A stretch of DNA of 64,000 nt, taken from contig NZ_DAOKYX010000001.1 of NCBI RefSeq assembly GCF_035325945.1, positions 124,001-188,000 of the forward strand, written 5' to 3'. Under the pieces are notes generated by a model, which was not told the DNA's origin, ran no database searches, and worked only from the letters and a program-made list of their open reading frames with translations. Both the position numbers and the translations under genes were made by a program. The DNA comes from Parvibaculum sp035325945. Lineage in GTDB: Bacteria > Pseudomonadota > Alphaproteobacteria > Parvibaculales > Parvibaculaceae. Of the stretch, positions 51,642-62,431 are shown piece by piece; the stretch's first letter is position 1, and every line of letters begins with the position of its first letter.

Positions 51642-52391
51642 TCAGGGGGCGGGCGCCGCGAGCTTTGTCTTCAGCGCTGCGAGATAGGCGCGGATGCGCG
51701 CCGCATTGGCGCCGAGATCGCTGATGCCGACACGCGAAACCGAGCGCAGGTCGACCGCGGCCGCGCCATCCCTCTCACTCACGCGGATCGCCACATCGTC
51801 CCTGAACCCCATGAGCCGCGTCGTCGCCGTGGCCTCGATGAGGCCCTTCTCGGGCGAGGCGGCATCGATCCGCCATCCCATCTCCTTCGCGGTTTCAAGC
51901 GCTGCTTCGAAGGCCTTGCCCGGCTGCTCGTGAACGACGAACGTCTCGAGGTCGGGATAGGCCTTGCGTTGCAGTTCGGCGAGATCGGGCGGCGACGAAC
52001 GGTCGAGCGAGTTGGGCGCGCCCTCGCGCAGGATCACGACCGCGTCGAATTGAGGCGGATCGGCCAGATCGGTCGTGATGTCGTGGATGCGGGGAACACT
52101 GCGCCCCTGCACTGCCGCCGTCACAACGGGCAGCGCCGCGACGGCCCCGATGAGGATGCCGAGAAGCGCAGCACCCGCCCCGGCCCTGCCCCCCACCAGG
52201 GTGACGAGGAGCCCGGCGAGCGAGACGAGCACCGCGACCGCGCCGATGAGCGCCGCGAGCGCCAGCCCACGTATCGGAAGCGTGTAGCCGATGAAGCCGA
52301 AACGGTTCGCGATTGCCGCGAGAACCAATACCACCAATGCCAGAACGGCGAGGCGCAATCCCCAGGCGGCAAGACGCGATCGTTCGGCCAT
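51642..52391 (-). CDS. DUF1499 family membrane protein
   Basis: A 249-residue protein with three hydrophobic helices in the N-terminal 100 residues (near 10-30, 40-63 and 73-92) followed by a soluble DUF1499 domain: RIHDITTDLADPPQFDAVV, then YPDLETF, GWRIDAASPEKGLIEATATTRLMGFRDDVAIRV and DLRSVSRVGISDLGANAARI. This pattern, including IEAT and VGxSDLGAN, is conserved in DUF1499, whose function is unknown. It is convergent with the MBL gene and lies 31 bases downstream of the CoA ligase on the same strand. Confidence 0.9.
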   Translation of the reverse strand: MAERSRLAAWGLRLAVLALVVLVLAAIANRFGFIGYTLPIRGLALAALIGAVAVLVSLAGLLVTLVGGRAGAGAALLGILIGAVAALPVVTAAVQGRSVPRIHDITTDLADPPQFDAVVILREGAPNSLDRSSPPDLAELQRKAYPDLETFVVHEQPGKAFEAALETAKEMGWRIDAASPEKGLIEATATTRLMGFRDDVAIRVSERDGAAAVDLRSVSRVGISDLGANAARIRAYLAALKTKLAAPAP

Positions 52392-52422
52392 CGTCTTCTC
52401 CCTTTATGTGGTCCGCGGACGG

Positions 52423-54063
<1,641 letters not shown>

Positions 54064-54262
54064 TGTCGCCTCTTCCATCCCTTGAAGTTGCCGGCGGACC
54101 CTTCCCGCTTGGGGCCCAGCCTCTTTTCCGCCAGTCTAGAGGCTTGGGCGCTGCCCGACAATCTCGCTGCCGCAGGGGCGGCGCGGTCAAGGCCGAGATT
54201 TCTCTCAACGCGCGCCTCGCATCCGCTAATCTTGCGCCAGAGAGCAAACAGGGAGCCAGACA

Positions 54263-55729
54263 ATGGCCGGTAAAACAGACCTTCACTTCAAATCGGCGGC
54301 CGAACTCTCGCGCATGATCCAGCGCCGGGAGGTCAGCTCGCGCGAGCTTCTGGAGCACTTCATCGCCCGCGTCGAGCTGCACAACCCCAAGGTCAACGCC
54401 ATCGTCGCGCGCGATCTCGATGCCGCCCGCGCCAGGGCAGCGGAGGCCGACGAGGCGCTGGCCCGGGGCGAAATCCTGGGCCCGCTTCACGGCCTGCCCA
54501 TGACCATCAAGGACGCATTCGAGGTCAAGGGGCTCACCACGGCGGGCGGCACGCCCGACTATGCCAATCATGTGCCCCGGCGCAGCGCCACGGCGGTGGA
54601 GCGGATCGAGCGGGCGGGCGCCGTCATCTTCGGCAAGACGAACGTGCCTTTCCTGTCCGGCGATCTCCAGACCTATAACGACGTCTATGGCACCACGAAC
54701 AATCCCTGGAACCTCGCCTGCGGTCCCGGCGGCTCGTCGGGCGGATCGGCGGCGGCGCTCGCGGCCGGCCTTACCGGCCTCGAACTCGGCAGTGACATTG
54801 GCGGATCGATCCGCACACCCGCGCATTTCTGCGGCGTATTCGGCCACAAGACGACGTTCGGCATCGTGCCGAAGCGAGGGCACGTTCCGCCGCCGCCCGG
54901 CGCGCTCTCCGAAGGCGATCTCACCGTCGCGGGTCCACTCGGCCGCAGCGCCGAGGATCTCGACCTCCTGCTTTCGGTGATCGCGGGCCCCGACGAAATG
55001 GCCGCTGCCGGCTGGCGGCTCGATCTGCCCGCGCCCCGCGCCACGCGCCCGCGCGAGTTGCGCGCCGCCGTCTGGATCGAGGATCCCTTCTGCGACATCG
55101 ACGCGGAATCGGTATCGCTTCTCAACGAGGCGGTGCGGGCGCTTGCGGACGCGGGCGCGCATATCGACCGCGGCGCGCGGCCCGATTTCACGCTTGGCTG
55201 GTCGACGGAAGTCTATCTGACGCTTCTTCATTCGATCACAGCGTCGCGCTTTCCCGCCAAGGTCAAAGCGCGCCTCGCCGAGAAGGCGGCCTCCGAGCCC
55301 GCGGGCAGCAAGAGCCACCTCGCCATTCAGGCGCGCGGCGCGACGATCAGCTATGCCGACCGCCTCGTCTGGCAGGAGCATCAGGCGCAACTCCGCGCGA
55401 AATGGGCGGCATTCTTCCGCGATTTCGATGTCGTGCTCGCCCCGACGCTGATGCGGCCCGCCTTCCCCCATGACCACCGCTCGAACTGGCATGAGCGCCG
55501 TCTGACCGTGAACGGCGTCGAGCGAGAATATTTCGACGTGCTGATCTGGGCGGGCCCCGCCATCGTCGCGCACCTGCCGGCGACCATCGTGCCCGTCGGC
55601 GTGACGCGCGACGGGCTCCCCGTGGGGCTTCAGATCATCGGCCCCCATCTCGGCGACCGCACGACGATCGCCGTGGCAGGCATGGTCGAAAACATTCTCG
55701 GTGGCTTCCGCCCGCCGCCCGGTTTTTGA
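54263..55729 (+). CDS. Amidase signature family enzyme
   Basis: A 488-residue amidase of the amidase-signature family. The Ser-cisSer-Lys triad is present: Lys83 in MTIKDAFEV, the cis-Ser in GPGGSSGGSAAALAAG (Ser158 region) and the nucleophile Ser182 in SDIGGSIRTPA. Members hydrolyse many amides, from acetamide to indoleacetamide or aryl amides; the substrate is not deducible. GatA is unlikely because no gatC or gatB is adjacent. It is divergent from the CoA ligase and followed by a class III aminotransferase. Confidence 0.94.
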   Translation: MAGKTDLHFKSAAELSRMIQRREVSSRELLEHFIARVELHNPKVNAIVARDLDAARARAAEADEALARGEILGPLHGLPMTIKDAFEVKGLTTAGGTPDYANHVPRRSATAVERIERAGAVIFGKTNVPFLSGDLQTYNDVYGTTNNPWNLACGPGGSSGGSAAALAAGLTGLELGSDIGGSIRTPAHFCGVFGHKTTFGIVPKRGHVPPPPGALSEGDLTVAGPLGRSAEDLDLLLSVIAGPDEMAAAGWRLDLPAPRATRPRELRAAVWIEDPFCDIDAESVSLLNEAVRALADAGAHIDRGARPDFTLGWSTEVYLTLLHSITASRFPAKVKARLAEKAASEPAGSKSHLAIQARGATISYADRLVWQEHQAQLRAKWAAFFRDFDVVLAPTLMRPAFPHDHRSNWHERRLTVNGVEREYFDVLIWAGPAIVAHLPATIVPVGVTRDGLPVGLQIIGPHLGDRTTIAVAGMVENILGGFRPPPGF

Positions 55730-55746
55730 GGCTAGTCCCGGCGCCT

Positions 55747-55775
55747 TTGACAGTCCGCCGGGACCCTCCCATATT
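55747..55775 (+). promoter_or_regulatory. Candidate sigma-70 promoter of the aminotransferase gene
   Basis: TTGACA (55747-55752) is followed after 17 bases by CATATT (55770-55775), 147 bases upstream of the start. The -35 is perfect and the -10 matches in four of six positions. Confidence 0.5.
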
Positions 55776-55921
55776 ACGCGCCTTCCGAGTGGGGACACGG
55801 GGGTCCGGCAGTGCGCAACGCCGCCGGCCTCATGTCCCGGTTCAAGTTTTTGAGCGCCCCCTGCCGAAAATCCGGCTACGCATCAGCAGGGGCGCGCATC
55901 GCAGCCTTCGAGGAGCGTCCC

Positions 55922-57310
55922 ATGACGAAGCTGAGCAACGCCGCCGTACGCGACGTCGAGACGGTGATCCATCCCTACACCAATCTCGACGCCTTCCGCG
56001 CGACGGGTCCGATGATCATCGAGCGCGGCGAGGGCATTCATGTCTGGGACGCGGACGGGCGCAAATATATCGAAGGGCTCGCGGGCCTCTGGTGCACCTC
56101 GCTCGGCTATAACGAGCCGGAACTGATCGAGGCGGCAAACGAGCAGCTTCGCCAGATTCCGTTCACGCATGTTTTCGGCGGCAAGAGCCACGAGCGCGCG
56201 GCCGAGCTTGCCGAAAAGCTCAAGGCCATCGCGCCTCATAAAGCCTCCAAGGTGCTGTTCTGCGGCTCGGGCTCGGAAGCGAACGACCAGCAGATCAAGC
56301 TCGTCTGGTACTACAACAACGCGCTGGGCCGCACGAAGCGCAAGAAGATCATCTCGCGCCAGCGCGCCTATCACGGCGTCACCATCGCATCGGCGAGCCT
56401 CACCGGCCTTCTGCCCAACCATCGCGATTTCGACCTGCCGCTTTCCTTCGCCCGCCACACCGATTGCCCGCATTACTACCGCTATGCCGAGCCGGGCGAG
56501 ACGGAGGACGAGTTCACGACGAGGCTTGCTGCCAATCTCGAGAAGCTGATCATCGAGGAAGACCCCGAAACGGTCGCCGCCTTCATCGCCGAGCCCGTCA
56601 TGGGCGCGGGCGGCGTCATCATTCCGCCAGAGGGCTACTTCCAGAAGATCCAGGCCGTGCTCGACAAATACGGCATCTATTTCATCGCGGACGAGGTCAT
56701 TTGCGGCTTCGCGCGCACGGGCAACATGTTCGGCAGCCAGACATTCGGCATGAAGCCCGACAGCATCTCCGTCGCCAAGGCGCTTTCCTCGGCCTATGTC
56801 CCCATCGCGGCCATCACGGTCGGCGAGGAGATGTATCAGGCCATGCTCGACGAGAGCAAAAAGATCGGCACCTTCGGGCATGGCTTCACCTACACGGCCC
56901 ATCCGGTGGCCGCGGCGGTCGCGGTCAAGACGCTCGAAATCTATGAGAAGCGCAACATCGTCGGCCATGTACGCGGTGTCGCGCCGCGTTTCGAGCAGCG
57001 GATCGCGCAGCTCGGCCAGCATCCGCTCGTCGGCCATACGCGCGCCCGCGGCCTTCTCGGCGCCATCGAACTCGTCGCCGACAAGGCGGACAAGCGCAGC
57101 TTCGATGCGAAGATCGGCGTCGGCGCCGCCGTGCAGAAGGCGGCCGAGAAGCACGGCCTCATCGTCCGGGCGCTGGGCGGCGACATCATCGCCTTCTGTC
57201 CGCCGCTCATCGTCACCGAAGCGGATATCGACGATATTTTCGATCGCATCGAGCGGGCGCTCGACGATACGGAAAGCTGGATCGCCAAGGAGGGTCTGCG
57301 CGCGGCCTGA
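55922..57310 (+). CDS. Class III pyridoxal-phosphate aminotransferase
   Basis: A 462-residue omega-aminotransferase of class III, near the beta-alanine/putrescine/omega-amino-acid:pyruvate group. It has VLFCGSGSEANDQQIKLVWYYNNA, then AFIAEPVMGAGGVIIPPEGYF, the PLP aspartate in FIADEVICGFARTG and the Schiff-base lysine in SISVAKALSSAYVPIAA. It transfers an amino group from an omega-amino acid or diamine to pyruvate or an oxo acid; substrate unresolved. The ATG at 55922 starts at the conserved region, with the promoter candidate at 55747 upstream. The next gene follows 20 bases on. Confidence 0.95.
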   Translation: MTKLSNAAVRDVETVIHPYTNLDAFRATGPMIIERGEGIHVWDADGRKYIEGLAGLWCTSLGYNEPELIEAANEQLRQIPFTHVFGGKSHERAAELAEKLKAIAPHKASKVLFCGSGSEANDQQIKLVWYYNNALGRTKRKKIISRQRAYHGVTIASASLTGLLPNHRDFDLPLSFARHTDCPHYYRYAEPGETEDEFTTRLAANLEKLIIEEDPETVAAFIAEPVMGAGGVIIPPEGYFQKIQAVLDKYGIYFIADEVICGFARTGNMFGSQTFGMKPDSISVAKALSSAYVPIAAITVGEEMYQAMLDESKKIGTFGHGFTYTAHPVAAAVAVKTLEIYEKRNIVGHVRGVAPRFEQRIAQLGQHPLVGHTRARGLLGAIELVADKADKRSFDAKIGVGAAVQKAAEKHGLIVRALGGDIIAFCPPLIVTEADIDDIFDRIERALDDTESWIAKEGLRAA

Positions 57311-57330
57311 GCCGGGCGCGACCGGAAGAC

Positions 57331-57747
57331 ATGAAGGAAATCCGTTACCAGCTCCTGTTCGAAGGAAAGGTGTCGCCGGAAGACGAGATGGGAACGCGCA
57401 TGCGCGTGGAGACGCGGGCAAGTTTCGGCCCCGGCCTCGATCCCGTGCTCTCGACCGGCGCGCCTGCGGCGGTTCTGGAGGCGATCGTGGAACCCGATGA
57501 ATTCGGGCGCTTCACCGAGCATGGCGAGATCGTCTTCGGCGGCGGCACGCTCGCCTATGCGAGCGATGGCGAAGGCACGATCGGCGAAAGCGCCGACCCG
57601 TCGCTGCAATATGGCCATGTCGTCCGCCGGATCGAGGGCGGCACGGGCGCCTTCGAGGGCGCGACCGGCACCATCGTCTCGGTCTTCACCGTCGGCGAGA
57701 ACGCCATGATGCGCGACAGCCAGAGCGCGGTGATCTTTCTCGCCTGA
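57331..57747 (+). CDS. Small beta-barrel protein, allene-oxide-cyclase/dirigent-like
   Basis: A 138-residue protein with an all-beta pattern; the C-terminal IEGGTGAFEGATGTIVSVF resembles the repeating G-G-x-G-x-F-x-G-A-x-G signature of allene-oxide-cyclase-like or dirigent-like barrels, and the RMRVETRASFGPG region is strand-rich. I cannot assign a function. It lies 20 bases after the aminotransferase and ends one base before an assembly gap, so any downstream operon partner is hidden. Length fits a complete barrel. Confidence 0.65.
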   Translation: MKEIRYQLLFEGKVSPEDEMGTRMRVETRASFGPGLDPVLSTGAPAAVLEAIVEPDEFGRFTEHGEIVFGGGTLAYASDGEGTIGESADPSLQYGHVVRRIEGGTGAFEGATGTIVSVFTVGENAMMRDSQSAVIFLA

Positions 57748-57847
57748 NNNNNNNNNNNNNNNNNNNNNNNNNNNNNNNNNNNNNNNNNNNNNNNNNNNNN
57801 NNNNNNNNNNNNNNNNNNNNNNNNNNNNNNNNNNNNNNNNNNNNNNN
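57748..57847. other. Assembly gap (100 N)
   Basis: A run of exactly 100 N immediately after the stop codon of the small barrel protein and inside the 3' end of the SDR gene on the minus strand. Confidence 0.95.
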
Positions 57848-58601
57848 AGACGTGCTGGCCGCCATTGATGTGGATTTCGGCGCCGTTCACATAGCTCGAC
57901 TGATCCGTGCACAGAAAATAGATCGTCTTCGCCACTTCCTCCGGCGTACCGAGACGGCGCATCGGAATTTCGGCGACGATCTTTTCCGTTCCGGGCGAGA
58001 GAATGGCGGTGTCGATCTCACCCGGCGCGATCGCATTGACGCGAATGCCGAGGCGGCCGAAATCCGACGCCATTTCGCGCGTCAGCGCGGCGAGCGCCGC
58101 CTTCGAGGTCGCGTAGGCCGAACCCGCGAAGGGGTGAACGCGCACGCCCGCGATCGAGGTCACGTTGACGACGGAGCCCTGCGCCTTCTTCAGTTCCTCG
58201 ACGAGGCCGCGCGCGAGCATGACCGGCGCGAAGAAATTGACCTGGAAGACCTGCTGCCAGACATCCGTGCTCGTGTCGAAGACGTTGAGGCGCGCGCCGC
58301 CCGGCCCCTTCGGCGAGATGGCCGCATTGTTGACAAGGGCATTGAGCCTGCTTCCCTGCGCCCTCAGCCGCTCGCGCATGACGGCGATGGCCTCTTCCGT
58401 GTTCCTCGGATCGGCGAGATCAACCTGGATATGGTCTTCGGGGCCCATCTCCCAGGGGCAGTCCTCGGGGAACGGATGGCGCGAACAGGTGATGACCCGC
58501 CAGCCCGCGCTCGAGAAGCGCTTGACCGTGGCGTGCCCTATGCCCCGGCTAGCGCCAGTGAGGATCAGGGTCTTGCGTTCTTCATTGGGGATCGTGTTCA
58601 T
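57848..58601 (-). CDS. SDR family oxidoreductase (3' end lost in an assembly gap)
   Basis: About 251 residues of a classical short-chain dehydrogenase: LILTGASRGIGHATVKRF (cofactor glycine loop), NALVNNAAISPKGPGG, the catalytic Ser in VVNVTSIAGVRVH, and YATSKAALAAL with the active-site Tyr-x3-Lys, then VNAIAPGEIDTAIL. The N run begins after GGQHV, just short of the normal C-terminus, so only a few residues are missing. The ATG at 58601 is preferred over a TTG at 58610. It reads away from the phosphotransferase-kinase gene, 45 bases downstream of it on the same strand. Confidence 0.92.
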
Positions 58602-58646
58602 GCCAAGCAATCTAGACGATGCGCCCGCGCCGCGCCAGCGAGGGCG

Positions 58647-60212
58647 CTAGCCCGCATCTCGCGGCCCTTTGCCGCCATGGAGCGCCTCGGCGAGCATGTC
58701 CTCGACCCCGCGCCTTGCGTCGAGCGCCCGCCAGCGCATGTGGCCGAGATCATAGCCAAGCTGGCGGCGCAGCACGGCGACATCGGCATCGGAAGGATCG
58801 CGCGCCTCTGTCGAGCGGGCCGCGACGCGCGCCTCGAGTACATCCGCCGGCGCATCGAGCCACAAGCCCTCGAAGGCCGCTCCCGCCCCGGCGGCGATGC
58901 GCTCCGCCTGCATGCGCTCCTCCTCGCGGGCGAATACCGCGTCGAAAACGACCGGGAAGCCCGCGGCGAGCGCACGCGCGCCGAGCGTCATCATCTCGTC
59001 ATAGACGCGCGCGCCGACATCGGGCGCATATGCCTCCTTCGGCAGGCGGTCGAGCGGAGCGACATTGAAGAGCCGCTTGCGGATCACGTCGGAGCGCAGA
59101 TGGATCGCGCCAATGAGGCCGAAACGCGGCGCGAGCGCCTTTGCGAGCGTCGACTTGCCGGTGCCGGAAAGCCCTCCCACCGCCACCACGCGGGGCGGCA
59201 TGTCGCCGAGCGCCGCACGCGCGAAATCGAGATAGGCGCATGCATGGGCGCGCTTTTCCTCCGTATCCGCGACCACGGCCGTCACCTTGGCGCGAATGGC
59301 TGCCCGCGTCGAAATGAAGAGCGGCATCAGCGCGAGGCCGTCGATCATGTCGGCCACGCTCCCCTGAGCCACATGATCGAAATAGACGTTGAGCGCCCGA
59401 TTGGCGAAACCCGCGAGGCGCGCATGCCCATTTTCGCGCAGGCGCAGATCCATCAGCAGAAAAGCGAGGTCATAGAGAATGTCGATGCAGGCGATTTCGT
59501 CGCTGAATTCGACGCAATCGAAAATCACCGGCCGACCATCGATGAGCGTCACATTGCCGAGATGCAGATCGCCATGGCAATGCCGCACGAAGCCCAGCGC
59601 TTGGCGTCGATCGAGTAGCGGCGAGAGCCGCGCGATCGCCCGGTCGCTCGCCTCGCGAAGAGCGTCGAGATCGGAGGACGCGAAGACCCGCCCCTCATTG
59701 TCGGCGAGGTTGAGATCGTTTCCCTCGACGATATGGGCGAAGGCGGATGCGCCGCCGAAATCGCGCCTGACCTCCGCCTCGCGGTGAAAGCGCTCGATAT
59801 CGGCGGCCAGCATTTCGACTTCTTCGCGTGTGAGGCGGCCTTCATCCGCCATTCGCGCGAAAAGTCCCTCCGCCGGAAAACGCCGCATTTCAACGAGCCA
59901 TTCGACGATCTCGCCATCGGCGCCGCCAAGCGCAAGCCCGCCCGCAAGGCGCCGCACCGGCACGACGCCGAGATAGATCCCGGGCGCGGTACGCCGGTTG
60001 AGCGCCACTTCGCGCTCGCAGGCGATGCGGCGCTTTTCGAGCGTGGTGAAATCGAGAAAGCCGTAATCGACGGGCTTTTTCAGCTTGTAAACGCGATCGC
60101 CGGCAAGAAAGACGAGCGAGGCATGCGTCTCGATCCGTTCGACGCCCGCATGGGACGGGAGGCCGTAGGTCGCCGGCCGGAGGAGCAGATTTTCGACATC
60201 GCGATCGACCAA
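58647..60212 (-). CDS. Fused aminoglycoside-phosphotransferase-like and P-loop kinase protein
   Basis: A 521-residue protein with two domains. The N-terminal half (about 1-330) has an APH/ChoK-like kinase fold, with HGDLHLGN (213-220) as the catalytic loop and FDCVEF (231-236) carrying the metal aspartate. The C-terminal half has a P-loop GGLSGTGKST (346-355) and RSDVIRKRLF, typical of zeta-toxin/gluconate-kinase-like small-molecule kinases. Such COG0645/COG2187 fusions are conserved but of unknown substrate. It is the last gene of a pdxH-CDF-kinase run. Confidence 0.9.
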   Translation of the reverse strand: MVDRDVENLLLRPATYGLPSHAGVERIETHASLVFLAGDRVYKLKKPVDYGFLDFTTLEKRRIACEREVALNRRTAPGIYLGVVPVRRLAGGLALGGADGEIVEWLVEMRRFPAEGLFARMADEGRLTREEVEMLAADIERFHREAEVRRDFGGASAFAHIVEGNDLNLADNEGRVFASSDLDALREASDRAIARLSPLLDRRQALGFVRHCHGDLHLGNVTLIDGRPVIFDCVEFSDEIACIDILYDLAFLLMDLRLRENGHARLAGFANRALNVYFDHVAQGSVADMIDGLALMPLFISTRAAIRAKVTAVVADTEEKRAHACAYLDFARAALGDMPPRVVAVGGLSGTGKSTLAKALAPRFGLIGAIHLRSDVIRKRLFNVAPLDRLPKEAYAPDVGARVYDEMMTLGARALAAGFPVVFDAVFAREEERMQAERIAAGAGAAFEGLWLDAPADVLEARVAARSTEARDPSDADVAVLRRQLGYDLGHMRWRALDARRGVEDMLAEALHGGKGPRDAG

Positions 60213-60225
60213 CCTGCCCCGCCCT

Positions 60226-61128
60226 TCAGACGCGCTGGAGCCGCGTCAGTTCTTCAAGACCTGCCGGGTCCTGATGAATGATGACTTCCGCATCGGGGAA
60301 GGCTTCCAGTATGCGCGCCTCGACATCGTCGGAAATCCGGTGGGCGCTAAGCAGCGAGATCGCGCTGTCGAGTTCCAGATGAAACTGGATGAAGGTCCGC
60401 ACGCCCGAGGCGCGGGTTCTCAGATCATGAATGTTGATTGCATCCGGGTGGGAGAGCGCAATGGCCTTGATCCGCTCGCGCTCGGTTTCGGAAAGCTCGC
60501 GATCCATGAGCTGATGATAGGCGGTGAGAACGATCTGCGTCGCGGAGTAGCCGATCAGCAAGGCGATGCAGAGGCCGAAGGCGGCGTCGGCCCAATGTAT
60601 GCCGAAATAGCCCGACAGGATGAGAGCGGCGACGACGGCGAGATTCATGAAGAGGTCGCCGCGATAATGGATCGAATCCGCCTCGATGGCGAGCGAACGG
60701 GTGCGCGCGACGACATGGCGCTGGAAGGCGACGAGCGCCAGCGTGATGAAGATCGCCACGACAGTCACGACGATGCCCGCGAGGGAATGCTCGACCGGCA
60801 CGGGATTTATGAAACGCGAGATCGCCTCGAAGATGATGTAGCCGGCGGAGGCGAAAATGAAGATCGACTGGCCGAGCCCCGCCAGCGCCTCCGCCTTGCC
60901 ATGGCCGAAGCGATGCGCGTCATCGGCGGGCGTCAGCGCGTGGCGAACGGCGATGAGATTGATGAGCGAGGCCGCGCCATCGAGAAGCGAATCGAACAAC
61001 GTGCCCAGCATCGCCACCGATCCGGTGATGTAGACGGCGATGCTCTTCATCAGGATGAGCGTGATGGCTGTCGCGACCGCCGCATAGGTCGCAAGGCGCA
61101 TCAACCGCGCATTCTGGTTCTGCTCCAT
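60226..61128 (-). CDS. Cation diffusion facilitator (FieF-like) metal exporter
   Basis: A 300-residue CDF antiporter with about six membrane helices and a cytoplasmic C-terminal domain. The site in helix 2 is FDSLLDGAASLINL and in the loop HRFGHGKAEALAGLGQSIFI; the helix 5 site is ADSIHYRGDLFMN, with the D-x3-H/D-x3-D arrangement of metal ligands. It exports Zn2+, Fe2+ or similar with proton exchange. It is 13 bases upstream of the kinase-fusion gene and 13 bases downstream of pdxH. Confidence 0.94.
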   Translation of the reverse strand: MEQNQNARLMRLATYAAVATAITLILMKSIAVYITGSVAMLGTLFDSLLDGAASLINLIAVRHALTPADDAHRFGHGKAEALAGLGQSIFIFASAGYIIFEAISRFINPVPVEHSLAGIVVTVVAIFITLALVAFQRHVVARTRSLAIEADSIHYRGDLFMNLAVVAALILSGYFGIHWADAAFGLCIALLIGYSATQIVLTAYHQLMDRELSETERERIKAIALSHPDAINIHDLRTRASGVRTFIQFHLELDSAISLLSAHRISDDVEARILEAFPDAEVIIHQDPAGLEELTRLQRV

Positions 61129-61141
61129 ATCTTCCTACACC

Positions 61142-61777
61142 TCACGGAAAAAGCTTCGAAGTGCGCCACTCGCCATCCGGCGTGTCGCGCTCGTAGATGA
61201 GACGGTCGTGCAGCCGGAACGGGCGGTCGCGCCAGAACTCGATCCGCAGCGGCGCGATGCGAAAGCCGGACCAGTGCGGCGGGCGGGGTACCTTGCCAAG
61301 ACCGAACTTCGCGGCATAGCGCGTAACCTCGCGCTCGAGCTCGAACCGCGTTTCGAGCGGACGGGACTGGCGCGACGCCCAGGCGCCGATCTGGCTGTCG
61401 CGGTGGCGGGAGGCGAAATAGATGTCCGCCTCCTCCGCGCTGACGGGGCTCACGGGCCCGCGGACGCGCACCTGTCGCCTGAGCGACTTCCAGTGGAAGC
61501 AAAGCGCCGCGCGCGGATTTTCCGCCAGTTCACGGCCCTTCACGCTTTCGAGATTCGTGTAGAAGACGAACCCCCTCTCATCCGCCCCCTTGAGCAGCAC
61601 CATTCTCACATCGGGAAAACCCGAGGCATCAGCCGTGGCGAGCGCGACGCCGTTCGGATCGTTCAATTCGCTGGCTTTCGCCAATTCGAGCCATTCATGA
61701 AAAAGGCGAAACGGATCTCCTGAAGCGGCCCATTGGGCGACTTCGTCCTTTTCCTTGGATTCAGGGTGATCGGTCAC
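61142..61777 (-). CDS. pdxH: Pyridoxamine 5'-phosphate oxidase
   Basis: A 211-residue FMN enzyme that oxidises pyridoxamine- and pyridoxine-5'-phosphate to pyridoxal-5'-phosphate. RMVLLKGADERGFVFYTN (FMN contacts), CFHWKSLRRQVRVRG, ASRHRDSQIGAWASRQS and the C-terminal DRLIYERD are the family signatures. It is the first gene of the minus-strand run pdxH-CDF-kinase and is divergent from the lipoprotein gene across 161 bases. It supplies the PLP used by the aminotransferase and S1P-lyase-like genes in the window. Confidence 0.96.
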   Translation of the reverse strand: MTDHPESKEKDEVAQWAASGDPFRLFHEWLELAKASELNDPNGVALATADASGFPDVRMVLLKGADERGFVFYTNLESVKGRELAENPRAALCFHWKSLRRQVRVRGPVSPVSAEEADIYFASRHRDSQIGAWASRQSRPLETRFELEREVTRYAAKFGLGKVPRPPHWSGFRIAPLRIEFWRDRPFRLHDRLIYERDTPDGEWRTSKLFP

Positions 61778-61938
61778 GCAAAGCTCCGGGGAATCTGACT
61801 AATCGGTATCAATCGCAGGCGTTGCCAGCCGCCTTCGTTTCCCGCCACAATCGAGTCCTATATAATGGCTCGGCTGGGGTTTGTCCTGCCCGGTTCCAGG
61901 GGGCGGCCGGCGCAGACGTAAAAACAGGGTCGATCAAG

Positions 61939-62415
61939 ATGAAATTGTTCAAAGCTTTGGCAATCGGCGTTCTCGCATTTTCACTGGTCGGGTGCCAGCA
62001 AGGCATGGGCCCCAAGCAGGGTGTCGGCACGGTCGGCGGTGCGGTGCTGGGCGGCCTTGCGGGTTCGGCCGTCGGCAGCGGCACGGGCCGCCTCTGGGCG
62101 ACCGGCGCAGGCGTGCTCCTCGGCGCGCTGGTCGGCAGCGAGATCGGCAAGTCGCTCGATCGCGCCGACCGTCAGTACATGGCGGAACGCACCCAATACG
62201 CGCTCGAAAGCGCGCCTTCGGGGCAGACGGTGGAATGGCGCAATCCGGATTCTGGCCATTACGGCACGGTCGTTCCGCAGCGCGCCTATCAGGATCAGGG
62301 CACCTATTGCCGTGAATATACGCAGACCGTGAATATCGGCGGCAAGACCGAGCGCGCCTATGGAACGGCCTGCCGCCAGCCTGACGGTTCCTGGCAGATC
62401 GTCAGCAACCAGTGA
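61939..62415 (+). CDS. Glycine-zipper outer-membrane lipoprotein (17 kDa antigen-like)
   Basis: A 158-residue lipoprotein with the lipobox SLVGC (Cys19) and a glycine-zipper segment (TVGGAVLGGLAGSAVGSGTGRLWATGAGVLLGALVGSEIG) typical of the 17 kDa surface-antigen family found across alphaproteobacteria. The C-terminal half has conserved cysteines in TYCREYTQTVNIGG and YGTACRQPDGSWQIV, possibly a disulphide. The frame is open upstream to 61822 but the ATG at 61939 starts at the signal. It precedes the Sel1 gene by 16 bases. Confidence 0.92.
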   Translation: MKLFKALAIGVLAFSLVGCQQGMGPKQGVGTVGGAVLGGLAGSAVGSGTGRLWATGAGVLLGALVGSEIGKSLDRADRQYMAERTQYALESAPSGQTVEWRNPDSGHYGTVVPQRAYQDQGTYCREYTQTVNIGGKTERAYGTACRQPDGSWQIVSNQ

Positions 62416-62431
62416 GCCGGACCTGGCGGGG

